A stretch of 64,000 nt of DNA from Prosapia bicincta (Eukaryota; Arthropoda; Insecta; Hemiptera; Cercopidae), in the NCBI GenBank assembly GCA_036971475.1, contig JBAIZL010000005.1:167891886-167955885 (forward strand), in the 5' to 3' direction. Every line of letters starts with the position of its first letter. Positions within the stretch are counted from its first letter, which is position 1. A model generated the notes under the pieces. The model was not told the DNA's origin and searched no databases. It saw only the letters and a program-made list of their open reading frames with translations. Below, in pieces: positions 46,571-58,164 of the stretch. The position numbers and the translations under genes were made by a program.

Positions 46571-46808
46571 TAGTTAATAAATTTAAAATATTTCAAAAAC
46601 AAGAAAACTTTTAATAAATATATTTATTCAAAGCTTTTTGCCGATAAAATAGTAGCAGCATCTTCAGGAAAATAATTATCTAATAAAAAATGTTTTTTTT
46701 AGATAATTATTTTCGTGAAGATGTTGGTACAATTTTATCGGCAAAAAGCTTTGAATAAATATATTCATTAAAAGTAGTCTTGTTTTTGAAATATTTTAAA
46801 TTTATTAA
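46571..46808. repeat. foldback with hammerhead-like boxes in both arms
   Basis: Arms of about 115 bp (46571-46690 and 46693-46808) are reverse complements around a T-rich centre. Each arm has CTGAAGATG or GTGAAGATG, a short hairpin, CGGCAAAAAGCTTTGAATAA. The sequence TTTGAATAAATA at the arm ends is also typical of Penelope-associated repeats. Confidence 0.8.
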
Positions 46809-46958
46809 TTATTTATTATATATATTGCACTTAGTGGTAGAACAAATTATTTACAAGTAATAACAATAACTTCATACAAATAATATATATATATATATCT
46901 TTGAAAGTTAACTCGCATAAATACCAAGAAGATTCTTGTTTAAGTACATCTAGTGAAA

Positions 46959-47001
<43 letters not shown>

Positions 47002-47033
47002 CATCCTTGCAAACATGTACACTTTATATTATC

Positions 47034-47231
47034 AATGATAAAAAACAAAACAGTCAACTCAAAAGCTCACCAAAAATTAGTTTTTAATAAAACAAACATA
47101 CTAGTTCGTAACACAGACTAGTTTTGGTGACGATATTGCTTTCCTCAGTGCTTGGCTACTACTGAGTGTGTTTTTTATTAAAAATTAATTTTTGGTGAAA
47201 TCTTGTTGACTATTTTGTTTTTTATCATTGT
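47034..47231. repeat. foldback with about 64-bp arms
   Basis: Arms 47034-47097 (CAATGATAAAAAACAAAACA...) and 47169-47231 are imperfect reverse complements around a loop with ACACAGACTAGTTTTGGTGA. On the minus strand the loop reads CTGAGGAAAGCAATATCGTC then ACCAAAAC, another box-hairpin pattern. Confidence 0.7.
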
Positions 47232-47402
47232 GAGTAGTTCCACTAGCTAAGCTCTAATTAACCAAAAACTTTATTATATTTATCACTAGCTAGATCTTCA
47301 TCTTACCAGGCGTTAGAGTCTTTAAAGGCTGTCTTATTATCAAGGTTTTAAAACATCTGTTTAATTGGCATTAGCTAACTGAATTATTTTTCTTTATTCC
47401 AG

Positions 47403-47669
47403 TAATTGAAGTGTCTTGTGGAGAATATGGAGACAATGTAAGCAAGCTAGTCCATGCTATTCAGAATGGAAAACATGACATAAGGACAGGGAAACCTTTT
47501 CCTATAGTGAAACCTTTAAACAATGCTCCTGCTAATATGGTTGTCAACACTAGTGATGATAAGAAACTTGGAAATGGTATGATTGATGGTTTAACAAACA
47601 CTGGCAATGGGACCAACAATCTTTTGTTAGCTTATGCAAAGAACGATATAGCGAAGGAAACACCTGCAT
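47403..47669 (+). CDS. ABCG1/ABCG4-like transporter, NBD-to-membrane linker exon
   Basis: Completes the split Val codon and reads IEVSCGEYGDN then VSKLVHAIQNGKHD, the ABCG1/4 block that ends the nucleotide-binding domain. The rest (about 70 residues, rich in Asn, Gly, Thr, Lys) is the variable linker before the membrane domain and has no motif I recognise. Acceptor TTTATTCCAG (47402), donor GTAAGC at 47670. It leaves one base (T) for the Ser codon finished by the next exon. The flanking introns are 12.1 and 2.4 kb. Confidence 0.9.
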
Positions 47670-48284
47670 GTAAGCTATATTCAGTAGTTTAATTTATGTT
47701 AATTTCTAAACTTTCTCCGTGTATTTCTTTTCTAATACTTTTCTATTAGTTTGTTTTTTATTTTACCAAATTTAAAAAATGTTGGCCATTAAATTTTTGT
47801 GGCATTTTATTTGCTAAACGGTAACTAAATGACCAAACAACCTTTCCATCAAAGTTGTTGGACGTGAATGTTAAACATCAAAACACTCAAACCAATAATT
47901 TTTATTGGTTTTACAAGCAAACTCTTTGTTGTCCATAAAGCTCTAGCTATAGTTGAGTAAATCTGTGAATTATGTTGTGTATTTAAATTTAAACAGTGTT
48001 TTTCAAACGATTCATAATATGTAGCCTACTCTAGAAACTCTTTAGGTAAAACATATTCAGCTTAATGCATAGGTTTCAATTATTGAGTGTAGCGGTAAAA
48101 TTGTGCCGGATTAATTTGGAATAACAAAAAATACAACATCGAATAAAGCAAATAAATTTTATTTCTGCTATACTCTGATCATTTAATTCAATTTTACATC
48201 TAAACATCAACCCTTCAAATAAAAGAAAGGATAGGATGATTTTGCTGCAGCCACTCTGTATGAAGCAATAAATGTTGTATGTAC
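47670..48284. other. intron sequence without recognised gene
   Basis: Nothing supported before the mariner relic. Confidence 0.5.
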
Positions 48285-48975
48285 GAGGTGTGTTAAAAAA
48301 ATAAAGTGACTATTCAAATTTGGCAGACAGCGTACATTTGATTTTCAATTTATGTTTTGTTTTGATACATACGTTTCGAACATATGATTACATTTTTAGT
48401 TATGTAGCTTATTTTATTTGTTACTGACAGATACAAGTATTAGACGTTTTTTCGATATGCTCGGCTATTTTTCTGTAATAAAAAAAAAATGGATCAAAGA
48501 ATTTGTGTCAAATAATCTGTAAAAATGGAATTAATTACTCAAAATCACTTGAAATGTTGACAGTACCATACATTGAGTCTGCTCTGAATAGAAAAAAATG
48601 CATCTAGGTAGTTTAAGATCTTCCAAGTTTGCCGAGAAGTTACCAATGATGAACCTTCCTCTGGATGTCCTAGCAAATCATCAACAGATGAAAACTTTGA
48701 ACCAGTGAAGGAAATTGTTTTGAAAAATCGTGAAAGTACTATTAGGGCAGTTGGTTCATTCCAAACAATTATAGAAAAACAATTAAAGGCTTGTGCATCA
48801 CGATAATGCAGCTGCTCACTCTTCATTGCTTGTGGGAGATTTTTTGACCAAACACAACTCTGCGATAATACCGCAGCCACTATATTCACCAAATTTGGCT
48901 CACTGTGACTTCTTCCTCTTCCCAAAATGTTTACACAATATTTGATGCAAACTCTTTGATCCATTTTTGTTTATA
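48285..48975 (+). pseudogene. mariner transposase relic, internally deleted
   Basis: A candidate left end GAGGTGTGTTAAAAAAATAA lies at about 48284. From the Met at 48489 the sequence reads DQRICVK; further on, EVTNDEPSSGCPSKSSTDEN and VKEIVLKNRESTIRAVG match the second helix-turn-helix region of mariner transposases. It then jumps to HDNAAAHSSLLVGDFL (second catalytic Asp) and PLYSPNLAHCDFFLFPK, where the third position Asp is present in the HCDFFLF block. The middle with the first Asp is missing, and stops break the frame. No right end was found. Confidence 0.82.
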
Positions 48976-50041
48976 GCAAAAACTAGCTAAGTACAACAAA
49001 ACTTGTCTAACCTTTGTATCTCAAAAAAATCAAATGAAATGTGCTATATTGTTGAAAATTAAACATATGTTCAAGATGTGTACAGACACAGGAGAATCAA
49101 AAATTGAATGTTCGTTGCCAGCAAATTTGAAATATATATAATATTCAATGGCATCTTCAAGTCCACTTGACATAAAAACTGATACATTTTAAGAGATAAT
49201 ATATATCCTTTAGACAGCACAGACGCCTGGTCTTGTATAGAACACATCAAAAAATAAACTCAACAATAACTGTATCCATAAACTTGAAGCTATTGATACC
49301 TTGAAGCAAACAAATAACGACGATAATCATGACAAGAAACTGACATCTGTATAATCTGTACCACTAATGTGTAGGGACAAACATCTTTCATCTGTAGGAT
49401 GCAATGGGTTAAAAGTTTTTAAGAAATAATTACTTAATTAAGTTAGGTAATTACATATTAATTTAATAATTTAAAAAAATTAAGGGGTAAGTATTAATTG
49501 ATTATTTGTAATCATTATTAGACAAAAATAATTATGAATTAAGAAAAAATAATAATAAATATGCAAAATAAGTTAAATAAAAGTAAAATATTACTTACAT
49601 TCTGATGCTATAGCAGTTTATATTGTTGGCTCCCCCTTATACACACGCAACTAACGGTTCACTTCACAATTATAAAAAACTAAAATAATTTCAAAAACAT
49701 ATTTACACTAATTACATTAGAAAAGCAACATGAACAAATGACACTAAGCCATCATTATCACCATCAATATCACTAAGTTCAGTGCACACTATCGAGTACC
49801 AAAACTGCAATCCAACTTGGATGTCTGAAGCAGGGAGACAATAACACATTAACAAGGTCAAGCAGACTTAACATTCAACAATTATCGATAACGCTTATGA
49901 CTCGACAATATACAGTTTGCCGTAAATAATCGATGACCCATAACGTGCAACTGCAATTCGCTAAGGGTTAAAATATTTTAATGTAATTCTTAGATTATCT
50001 TGTATATACATAATGTGTAACGTACTGTTCTATGTGTTTAG
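48976..50041. other. intron sequence; possible TTAA element ends
   Basis: TTAACCC-type ends are seen on the minus strand at 49409-49413 and 49969-49974 (reading CCCATTGCATCC and CCCTTAGCGAATTGC), suggestive of piggyBac ends, but I could not pair either with a matching inverted repeat. Confidence 0.3.
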
Positions 50042-50217
50042 CAAGTGACACTGTTGTTATCCCAGTAGATGTCTGTCCTGAGAAAGGACAAGATAACGCA
50101 ACTACTGCCCTCTTGGACACTGGACTACCTAATGGACAAAAACGCTATGGCACTTCTGAGTGGAATCAATTTTGGATAGTACTTCAGAGGACATTGCTGT
50201 TTTCCAGAAGAGATTGG
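50042..50217 (+). CDS. ABCG1/ABCG4-like transporter, connecting-helix exon
   Basis: Completes the Ser codon and reads SDTVVIPVDVCPEKG, a variable stretch, then YGTSEWNQFWIVLQRTLLFS and RRDW. The second part is the amphipathic connecting helix and first membrane-domain segment of ABCG proteins (W-x-QF-x-x-L-x-x-R). Acceptor TGTGTTTAG (50041), donor GTATGT at 50218, ending on a codon boundary. Everything is in frame with its neighbours. Confidence 0.92.
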
Positions 50218-51020
50218 GTATGTTCAGAAATTTTTATTAAAACCATACTAAATTATTTTTAAAATTGTATCATATGTATAAAAATAAATACAGTAATTAT
50301 CTTCAAATTTCTTAAATATGAACCCAATTTATTTAAATAGGAAATCAATTTTTATTATCTGTGTAGACATTGTCATGATAATTTAGAATGATTAGACCTA
50401 GATTAACTTTGGTAATTGAATAGTTTAACTATTTGGAATTATAAATATAACGAAATCTCTCATATAGGGCACTTTTTAAAATGGAATGTTTCAACACATA
50501 AATGTGTATTTATACTTGAAAATTACGTATATAAATTTTCTTGGTAAAATTATAACTGAAGTAAATTTATAAAAAAAACTTACTGAGACATAAGGCTTTT
50601 GAGTGCACTGAGTGAGCAATATTCATCAAGGTTTTCTTCATTGTTTATCAGATAAGAGTGTTGTTGAATTAATCACCAGCAGTTTTTAAGACAGATATTC
50701 ACTAATGTTGTTAAACATTGTATGTGATTTGTATTGGGTTTGTTTATTTAACGTTTTTATTTTGGACCACCTGAAAATTCAAAAAAAATAATGTATATGA
50801 ATGCATTTATAATATACAACAAACTGCAATAATATATATACAACACAACACAAACTGAAAAAGATAAATTCCAGGCACCAGTATTAACTAAACTAAATTC
50901 TACAAACTTTAACAAATTGGAAAACAGGCTGCAGCTCTCAACAAAGAATTATAAAACATAGGAACTCTTCTCATCAACAAAAGAGGACCATATTTCAACA
51001 TAGTAGAGTAATATTTACAA
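50218..51020. other. intron sequence without recognised gene
   Basis: Nothing supported. TACAGTAGTTTCAAAATTTA at 51021-51040 could be a left end of the next relic. Confidence 0.45.
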
Positions 51021-51183
51021 ATACAGTAGTTTCAAAATTTAGAGTCCCAATTTTTTGAGTTTCCGTTAAATTTGAGTCTGGGTTTGAGTCGGCTAAACAA
51101 CAGGATAAATCAGCTAAGCTGCTGGGGTTTAAAAATGTTTCCACGTCAGCATTGCTGGTCTCATATAATAACTGAAGTGTTGA

Positions 51184-51702
51184 TTGGATGGATATAGTAG
51201 GCAGCTATTCAAAGAGTGGTCTTTTAATGAGTTTTTGCCCAAAACTGAAAAGTTTTTAAAAGCAAAGAATTTGCCTCGGAAGTCTGTTTTACTGTTAGTC
51301 AAAGCACTGTTGCATCTCGATGAAGATGACCTGTGCTCTGATGATATCCGTGCTTTATGTCTTCTCACAAATGTTATGAGCCTAATCCAGCTGATGGATC
51401 AGTGTGTTCTGGAATGTATAAAAAAAAAATACACACATAATATTTTACAATCTGGAAGTGACTGATGGGTGAGAAAGCGCTGTAGGCTTTCTAAAATAAT
51501 TACAGTTAAGGATGTTGTATACTGGATAGCCGAATCATGGAACGAAATAAAAGAAGAAACATCAAGTAAGTCTCGAAATAAAATCCTAAATCATATTGAA
51601 ACTGTTGACTGTGTTATTCATCCACAAAAAGAAACAGATTTGACATTTCTTTTCAAGCAACTTTCAGGTTGTGAAAATTCGGATGTGAAAAATCTAATAT
51701 AA
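51184..51702 (+). pseudogene. Tigger/jerky-type transposase relic
   Basis: Two short frames in the same direction: KEWSFNEFLPKTEKFLKAKN, SVLLLVKALLHLDEDDL, VMSLIQLMDQCVLECIKKKY; then, after a stop at 51463, ITVKDVVYWIAESWNEIKE. The VLLL...HL and SLIQLMDQ...YWIAEAW-like order is that of pogo/Tigger/jerky DDE transposases. In the second catalytic block, where Asp-Asn is usual, the sequence has Val-Lys, so it is inactive. The frame differs from the relics at 3403 and 25590, so this is a third lineage. Confidence 0.75.
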
Positions 51703-53949
51703 CAGATGTTACAATTATTGGTACAAAAAGGCTACTGAAGGCATTGATAACGAGAATAAAGATGAAGGTTTGACCGATACATACAAGAAGGGAAAATTAG
51801 TCACAGTGGCGGAACCGCCGCCTTGGAAACTGCACTACACTATCTTGTACAACAGACAGACACCATGTCACCAGATGTGATTCTGCTAAGACATCTATGC
51901 AACACCGAAGCATGAAAACTATTTGGTAAGGAAACACAGAAGTAATTAACAACTTTTACCAAAAAATGTAGCAACCATGATGAACAATATTGCAAAGCAA
52001 CATTAATTTATGTAAGTACAGTAATCAGTAAAGCTTTATAAGCTTATCTTATGTATTTTTAATTATGGTATTAGGATTCATTAGGACTCCTCTTTTTTCT
52101 AATGTACAGGAATGTATTTCCGTGAAATCCAAGAGATCCTAGTTCCATCCACCTCGAATTATCAGAACACAAAATCATATAAATAAATCATACCTATTTT
52201 AACCCAAAGGGAAACCATAATATAAAATGCTTGCCTCTACTGCCTAGCTCAACAATACTTTCTGATCTCCATTCTAAAGAAGAATCAACTGATGAAGGTA
52301 ATTTCAATGTCACCAAACATGTCCCAGTAAATTTACTTTAATTATAGGTTTAAGGATTTATAAATTTACCAGATTTGAACGTTAAAGATCCCCAAGTGTT
52401 ATTCATAACAAAATTAATTAGGATGAAAATATAATCAAACCATTAAAATAATAATAAACAGTAGAATATATTTTAAATAGCAAAGTATTTTTTTATCTTA
52501 TTCTGTTCAAGATATTCAGATTATTGTATTTTGGAGAATAATTATTTAATCCTTTTTAATGTAAAACAAATATATCTTTGTGAAAGTATTTTTTTTTTAT
52601 CATCTCTGCAGAGTAAACCTTTTCCTCTTAGTTCTGAATTAAAGACCAATTCTTACAGGATTTGTTTAATTAATATTTCTACTCCAATACTGTAAAACAC
52701 AATTCCAACCTTTATGTTCATTTAGTTTAATTTGAAGTAAAATGTCTAATTTTTAATGTTTTTTGTATGCAGAAAATTTTAATGTTTTTTGGTTATTAAC
52801 ATAGATAACAAAATTTCCAAACTCTACTGTAATCTTTAAGGCCCTTAATGTTTAGGTATAATTTTGCCTTGTTTTCTATTAACTTAGCAAAATAATAAAC
52901 ATATTATTATACTTACCAAGGAAGTACACATAATGTAGAAGAGAATATGGGATATCTTCTTCAGTGAAATAATGAAGAGTATTTCTTTAAAGTAAGTTCA
53001 GAGTAAATAATATTTTGACTAGATTTTAGCCGGACAAAATGGAGATTTAATAATTTGGTATCTAAAAGTTTGCATAAGTTACAAAGAAAAATATTGAAGA
53101 GAGTTAAGAAAAAGTAATTTGTGAAATGGAAACATGAATTTGGAAAAAAATGTTTGTATTCAGCTAATTAAAAATGTATGATAAAGATCCTAAGTGGACT
53201 AAAATGTTTTATCAGATTACTAAGAATATACAACAGTTGAACATTCTTTAGGTAGTTTTTTGTATAGTCAATCACCTCGCACTTAAGGAATGCCTAGAAG
53301 ATAATGGTCTAACTGCATAATAGGTAATGTCAATAACTATTAATATCAGTTATACAAGCTACAACCAGAATGGAAGTTCTTTTTTCTGGCCTTTGCAGCA
53401 TTGAGAACATGGTTTATCCTTGGCTTTATACAGTAATAACCCTGGCTTATCTTAGAGATGACATAATTTTGAGTTGTCTATTTGTTGTTTTTGCTTTGTT
53501 GTACTTGTTTTGTAATAGCAAAGTGGATTGAAAATCATTTTATAAGTAATTTCTATAAGTGTAAGATTTATAATTCGTTCTATCAATGGAAAGTACATTA
53601 AACCAATTTGTATATATTTTTTAACTAGTAAAATGTAACTTTTTTTTGTGGATAAGTAGGTAGGTATAAATTTTATTTAAAATGAATAATTTATTTGATA
53701 ATACTTTCTAGTAAACTGGTAAATATAACTGTATAAATCAACTGTGGCATAATGTTTAATTTAAATAAATAAAATCTCTATACCATAAATAACTTTTCCA
53801 ATTATCTAATACCTTACATAAGGTATTAAATAAATGAAAATTTATTTGTAATATAGAGGTTTTACTTATTTAAATTAAACTTGTAAAAAGGTTTTTTTAA
53901 AAATTGTTGTCACAATATTTGCTAGGTGTAAAAAGTGTTAGTAATTAAA
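51703..53949. other. intron sequence without recognised gene
   Basis: AT-rich. A short inverted repeat (AGGTATTA/TAATACCT type) is seen at 53800-53830. No exon or complete element. Confidence 0.45.
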
Positions 53950-53953
53950 TTAA

Positions 53954-55127
53954 CATGTTTAGCACGGCTAGTGTACTGGCACGCTCTGGGTTCCTTTGCG
54001 AGGTACTGAGAGTGTGCCAGTGCGCTCTCTGCTTCCCTTCTGAGAGATGGTGAGAGCAACAGCATGCTCACTCCCAGTCTAATTAAAACTTCTCTAGTGT
54101 TGATAAGGGTTTGTATAAAGGTTTGATTTTTACATCTGTGCTTCAGAAGAGTTTGGAAGAACATTGTGCCCAAGTCGTTTTTAAATCCGACCATGCCAAG
54201 TTAACTTTTTGATGCTTCAACTGAAACAATGCTTCAGGGAGTTTTATGAACAGATTTAATTTAGTTTAACTTTTATATTTTAATGTTTTTTTTAGTTTTA
54301 AAAAAACAACAATCATAAAAATAAATTAAGCTTTCTGAACTAATGCAAGAATAAACGATAACTGTCCTATTAGAGTGAATGAACCTACTCAAGGTAGACT
54401 ACTGTAAATAAGAGTCATTGGCAAAATGCTTGGACGCCCAGAAACCTAATGTGTTATTATAAGATTGTTAAACAAATGTCAGCTAATCTCGGCAATAAAT
54501 AGTCTCAGATGTGACATATGCATTATCTATCTCTGCATTTCCATTATCAATCTCAATCGCTTTGTTAAAAACATGACACAAGCAGAAACAAACATTCCGA
54601 GTTAAACGATGAGTGGTTAATTTTAGTACGTAGTATATTTTAGTAGTAGGTTCTTTAAATTTTTATGTAGATTATCTTTTTTTCTCAGTCTTTTTTATTG
54701 AGTTTTATTATTTGTCATACAGTATTTTATCACTTGTATTAGTTGATATTTTATGTAAATTTCCTTTTTTGAATTGTGACCCGATAAATAAAACAATATT
54801 TGAATGTCTAATACATGGTTTTGATGTCCTCAATAAACCTGTATATGGTAGAAATAAAATGATTGAGATGAAAACGATAGTAAGATGCAACGACAAGCTA
54901 TGCAACCCGCATAGCATTTCAATGATTCCACTGCCAGAGACGGCGAGTGCACCGGGGCGCTCTTGATTTTTACAATCAAATAGAGTGTTTAAATTTTTTG
55001 TATTATTTTTCCCATTTATAACTAAGCACTTAAGTATAGATTTAGAGACGCCGTAAAATGTGGAAGCTTATGAAAAAACAGACAGTAGTTTGATGAGATC
55101 TCTAATATTGCCGCCGTGCTGAATGTG
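53954..55127. mobile_element. TTAA-flanked piggyBac-like element
   Basis: 1174 bp between TTAA at 53950-53953 and 55128-55131. Left end CATGTTTAGCACGGC and right end in reverse complement CACATTCAGCACGGC agree at 12 of 15 bases. GC-rich subterminal blocks with AGTG...GCGCTC occur near both ends (54005-54030 and 54945-54965). No transposase motif was recognised. A segment shared with the 35956-36840 MITE lies inside (54314-54607). Confidence 0.7.
54314..54607 (+). repeat. dispersed repeat shared with 36562-36836
   Basis: About 280 bp aligned by eye with the right part of the MITE at 35956-36840, with shared phrases such as AAGAATAAACGATAACTGTC, AAAATGCTTGGACG and TGTCAGCTAA. Its end (CATTCCGAGTTAAACG) resembles the MITE terminus, so it may be a half copy nested here. 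Confidence 0.75.
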
Positions 55128-55213
55128 TTAAGAATAACAATGGTATTAAAAGATCAACATGCTAAATATTTGAATTATAAAATTTACTAAAATTAAAATG
55201 ACTTTTGTTTCAG

Positions 55214-55382
55214 ACATTGATGTACTTGAGGTTATTTGCACATATTTTGGTTGGTGTCTTGATTGGCGCTCTCTACTATGATATTGGTAATGATGGAGCT
55301 AAAGTTTTAAGTAATCTGGGTTTCTTGTTCTTTAATATGTTGTTTTTGATGTATACCTCGATGACAATTACTATCCTTTCAT
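55214..55382 (+). CDS. ABCG1/ABCG4-like transporter, TM1-TM2 exon
   Basis: Reads TLMYLRLFAHILVGVLIGAL then YYDIGNDGAKV, SNLGFLFFNMLFLMYTSMTI and TILS. Two hydrophobic stretches fit membrane helices 1 and 2. The LIGALYYDIGNDGAKV block closely resembles vertebrate ABCG1/4. Acceptor TTTTGTTTCAG (55213), donor GTAAGT at 55383; one base T is left and joins the next exon to give Phe. Confidence 0.93.
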
Positions 55383-56260
55383 GTAAGTATGACTACAGAA
55401 TTTTATAATATAAACATATGTTTATTGTTTTCATAACATTTTTAAAATTGTAGTTTTTTTTAATAGCTAAAAGAGAATGGTTACAATTTATTTTGATCTA
55501 TCCCTCTAGACATTTTAAATTAATTTCTGACTGATAACCTGCTTAAGGCATAATGGAGGAAACATGTTTGAATTAAGTAAAATGACCACTAGCTGAACCT
55601 ATATTTAATATAATGACACTAATGAAGATTGCTGAGTGGAATTGAAAATGTTGTGTAGCTGTGTATTTTTCATAAATTTACATTAATTATAAGTTTGACA
55701 TGTCATTATTTTATATAGATCCAAAAAACGTTTTGCAATTCATCATAGATAACAAAATTCACTAGACAAAATTTAGACTTGATTCTTTTTTGCTTGCAAA
55801 CAGATATCAGAGGGATAGTTTACACATGAATTGCAACTTCACTATTGAATCAGATTATAAAATATAAGACAGCAAATTCCTTTTGAAAGCAAAAGGTTTA
55901 TAACCTCGTGATGTTATTAAAATTAATAACAGTAATTTATGTAAAGAAATAATTTCTTGATAAATCTTGTTGCTGTTCATGAAGAGCTGGTTGTCAGTTA
56001 CTTATTAGAGTGTAATACGTTCTTGATAAAAATATGCATAGTTCCATATTGGTTCACTTTCATTAAATAATAAATTTTCAATTCAGTTGAGCTTCAGGTT
56101 TTTTTTACAAGTTGACTTTTTTCTATTTGAAATCAGTATAATAACGTCCTGTAAAATTTCCTTTTTTGAACATTTCATTTTTATTATCTTAAGTAAGTTA
56201 TTAATTTGTACTGGGTGTATTCTTTGGAAGAATTAATTAAATCTTTAAATTTGTTTTCAG
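55383..56260. other. 878-bp intron without inserted element
   Basis: AT-rich; no repeats or frames of note. Ends in TTTGTTTTCAG. Confidence 0.6.
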
Positions 56261-56361
56261 TTCCTCTAGAAATGCCAGTCCTTGTGAAAGAGAACTTTAA
56301 TCGCTGGTATTCTCTGCGTTCATATTATTTAGCCATCACGGTTTCGGATATTCCATTTCAG
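56261..56361 (+). CDS. ABCG1/ABCG4-like transporter, TM3 entry exon
   Basis: Completes the Phe codon and reads [33 protein letters not shown]. The FPLE...E...NxWYSL.(A/S)YYLA.T..D.PFQ block between helices 2 and 3 is diagnostic of ABCG proteins. The exon ends after a Gln codon. The only continuation that keeps the frame of the next exon uses a GC donor (GCAAGT at 56362). The downstream GT at 56390 would put the next exon out of frame and hit a stop. Confidence 0.92.
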
Positions 56362-56367
56362 GCAAGT
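56362..56367 (+). promoter_or_regulatory. non-canonical GC splice donor
   Basis: The junction reads CAG|GCAAGT, which is the usual strong context for GC-AG introns. Its intron is 56362-56857 with a TTTTCCAG acceptor. Confidence 0.8.
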
Positions 56368-56857
56368 TTGTATCTTATTCTTATAAGGTAATATAAACCT
56401 CTCTTTAAACCTGAACCACACAGAGATAAGACCCTGCTCATGTGGCACCTGTAATTTTTATTCAATTTCAAGAAGGTTTATGGAATTATCTTAATCTTGT
56501 CTATATTTATGACCTTTTTATCCTTTAAACTACAATTGCTTGCCCTAAAATACACAAGAAATTGGATTAATACTTTAAAAATAATTTTTATTGCTATTTA
56601 AATTATAATTTCAATATTCAAGTAAAAAAGTAAAACTTTTATAAAATTGGTAAGGTTATATGCAAATTTTTCTAGCCTGAGAGCAGGTTCAGTTCCTGAT
56701 ATAGCAAAATTTTGCGAGAAATTAATCACATTTTGGTTAAATAATTTTAATAGTAGCTCTATGCTTAAATTATAAATTGAGTAAGCATTTTATAACTGTT
56801 GTATTATATTTGACTTCTATTTTATTATGACATTTCAATTTAAAATATATTTTCCAG

Positions 56858-57013
56858 GCTGTATTCTGCGTAATCTATGTAACTATAGTATACATAATGA
56901 CTTCACAGCCACCTGAATTTACTCGCTATTACATGTTCCTCAGTGCTTGTTTACTCATCTCATTTGTCGCTCAAAGTGTTGGGCTTGTTGTAGGAGCAGC
57001 TATGAATGTACAG
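56858..57013 (+). CDS. ABCG1/ABCG4-like transporter, TM3-TM4 exon
   Basis: Reads AVFCVIYVTIVYIMTSQPPE, then FTRYYMFLSACLLISFVAQS and VGLVVGAAMNVQ. Two hydrophobic stretches correspond to the rest of membrane helix 3 and helix 4; the A/VAQS.G...GAA motif is typical of ABCG1/4. Codon-aligned at both ends. Acceptor TATTTTCCAG (56857), donor GTAAAC at 57014. The following 4.1 kb intron is packed with Penelope-like copies. Confidence 0.93.
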
Positions 57014-57085
57014 GTAAACTAAGTTTGAATATTCTAAATATTTTACTCGCTAAAATATATTTTTAATATATTTTACTCGCTTCAT

Positions 57086-57190
57086 ATATATATGAAGTTA
57101 ATACATTACTATTGTAAGTAATTTTATCCACCATTAAGTGCAATAATTTTACCTTGAGTGATGAGGCACCTTTCGGTCATTTGACCATTG
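57086..57190 (-). repeat. Penelope-like family B terminal repeat
   Basis: Same unit as at 43433-43535: ATGAAGTTAATACATTACTA through TTAAGTGCAATAATTTTACC to TCATTTGACCATTG. It directly adjoins the endonuclease frame of the copy at 57177-58150. Confidence 0.85.
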
Positions 57191-58150
57191 TGATATTGGT
57201 ATTTGTTGACGTTACACGCACTTTCTCTTTATCTGTGTGTATGATGTTTTTATATAGTATGTCTTCTGTGTATGTTGTTTGTAGATTCATTAAATTGTTG
57301 TGTATGTTTTTATAAATGTGGTATTTTTCTAGTGAGTTTAGTTCTATTGGGTTATTATTTATTTCAAGTATGGTTAGGTTATTTTCGTAATTTGTTATTA
57401 CATGTTTATGTGATATTAGGTGTGCTGCAACATTTGATACTTTTGAATTTTTGTTTTTGAATGCTCTATAATGTTCTTCAAATCTTATTTTAAATGTTCT
57501 GGTTGTTTTTCCTATGTAAAAAGCGTTACAGTTGTTGCATGTAATTTTGTAAATTCCTGATAGGTTATGTTTTTCTGAATTTGTTTTGTGGTTTGTGTTA
57601 TAAAGATATTTTATTATTTTGTTGTTTGGTTTGTATGTTGGAGTGTAGTATTCTTTGTTGTATATATTTGTTATTTTTTCTATTTTGTTATTGGTGTATT
57701 TATATTTTAGGTAGATTTTTTTATTTTCATTATTTTTGTGTTCCGGTTGTAGTGTTGTGTTGAGGTTAGGTTTTTTTCGTGAATTTATTGTATATATTTT
57801 TTATAATGTGTTTGTTGTATCCATTTTCTATTGCTATTTTTGTGATGTTATCTAATTCTTCATTTAATTTTTGTTTGTTATCCTGTTTGTATTTTATTGC
57901 TTTATTTATCATGTTACTGTAAGTGTTAATTTTGTGTGTCCAGGGGTGGTTAGATTTGTAGTGGATTGTGGTGTTGTTGGAAGTAGGTTTCCTGTATACT
58001 GTAGTTTCTATTTTATTATCATTTATATTTAAAGTGATGTCGAGATAGTTGATTGTTCTATTTGTTTCTGTTTCAACGGTGAATTGTATGTTTTCGTTGT
58101 ATGTATTTAGTTTGTTTAATATTATGATGTGTTCGTTGTGAATGGTAGGT
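57177..58150 (-). pseudogene. Penelope-like family B, RT C-terminal part plus GIY-YIG endonuclease
   Basis: On the minus strand, from about 58150: NIQFTVETETNRTINYLDIT, ETTVYRKPTSNNTTIHYKSN, HPWTHKINTYSNMINKAIKY, IAIENGYNKHIIKNIYNK. These are the palm-to-thumb motifs after the RT active site in Penelope-like elements. A run of seven A near 57770 shifts the frame. After it the frame is open, without Met, to a stop at 57177-57179: a Lys/Asn-rich linker, then SGIYKITCNNCNAFYIGKTT, RTFKIRFEEHYRAF and SLEKYHIYKN, an intact GIY-YIG core with its Arg and His/Glu positions. Only one frame break in about 320 codons implies a young copy. The RT active site itself is missing. Confidence 0.87.
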
Positions 58151-58164
58151 TGGTATATTACAAG

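Noticed and set aside
49409..49974. TTAACCC-type motifs as a piggyBac element
   Set aside because: The two ends point the same way and do not form inverted repeats.
53922..54194. 90-codon minus-strand frame at the left end of the TTAA element
   Set aside because: It spans the TTAA boundary and subterminal repeats and shows no transposase motif.
56362..56391. Extension of the TM3-entry exon to the GT donor at 56390
   Set aside because: The join to 56858 would be out of frame and reach a stop within five codons; it would also lose the conserved helix 3 sequence.
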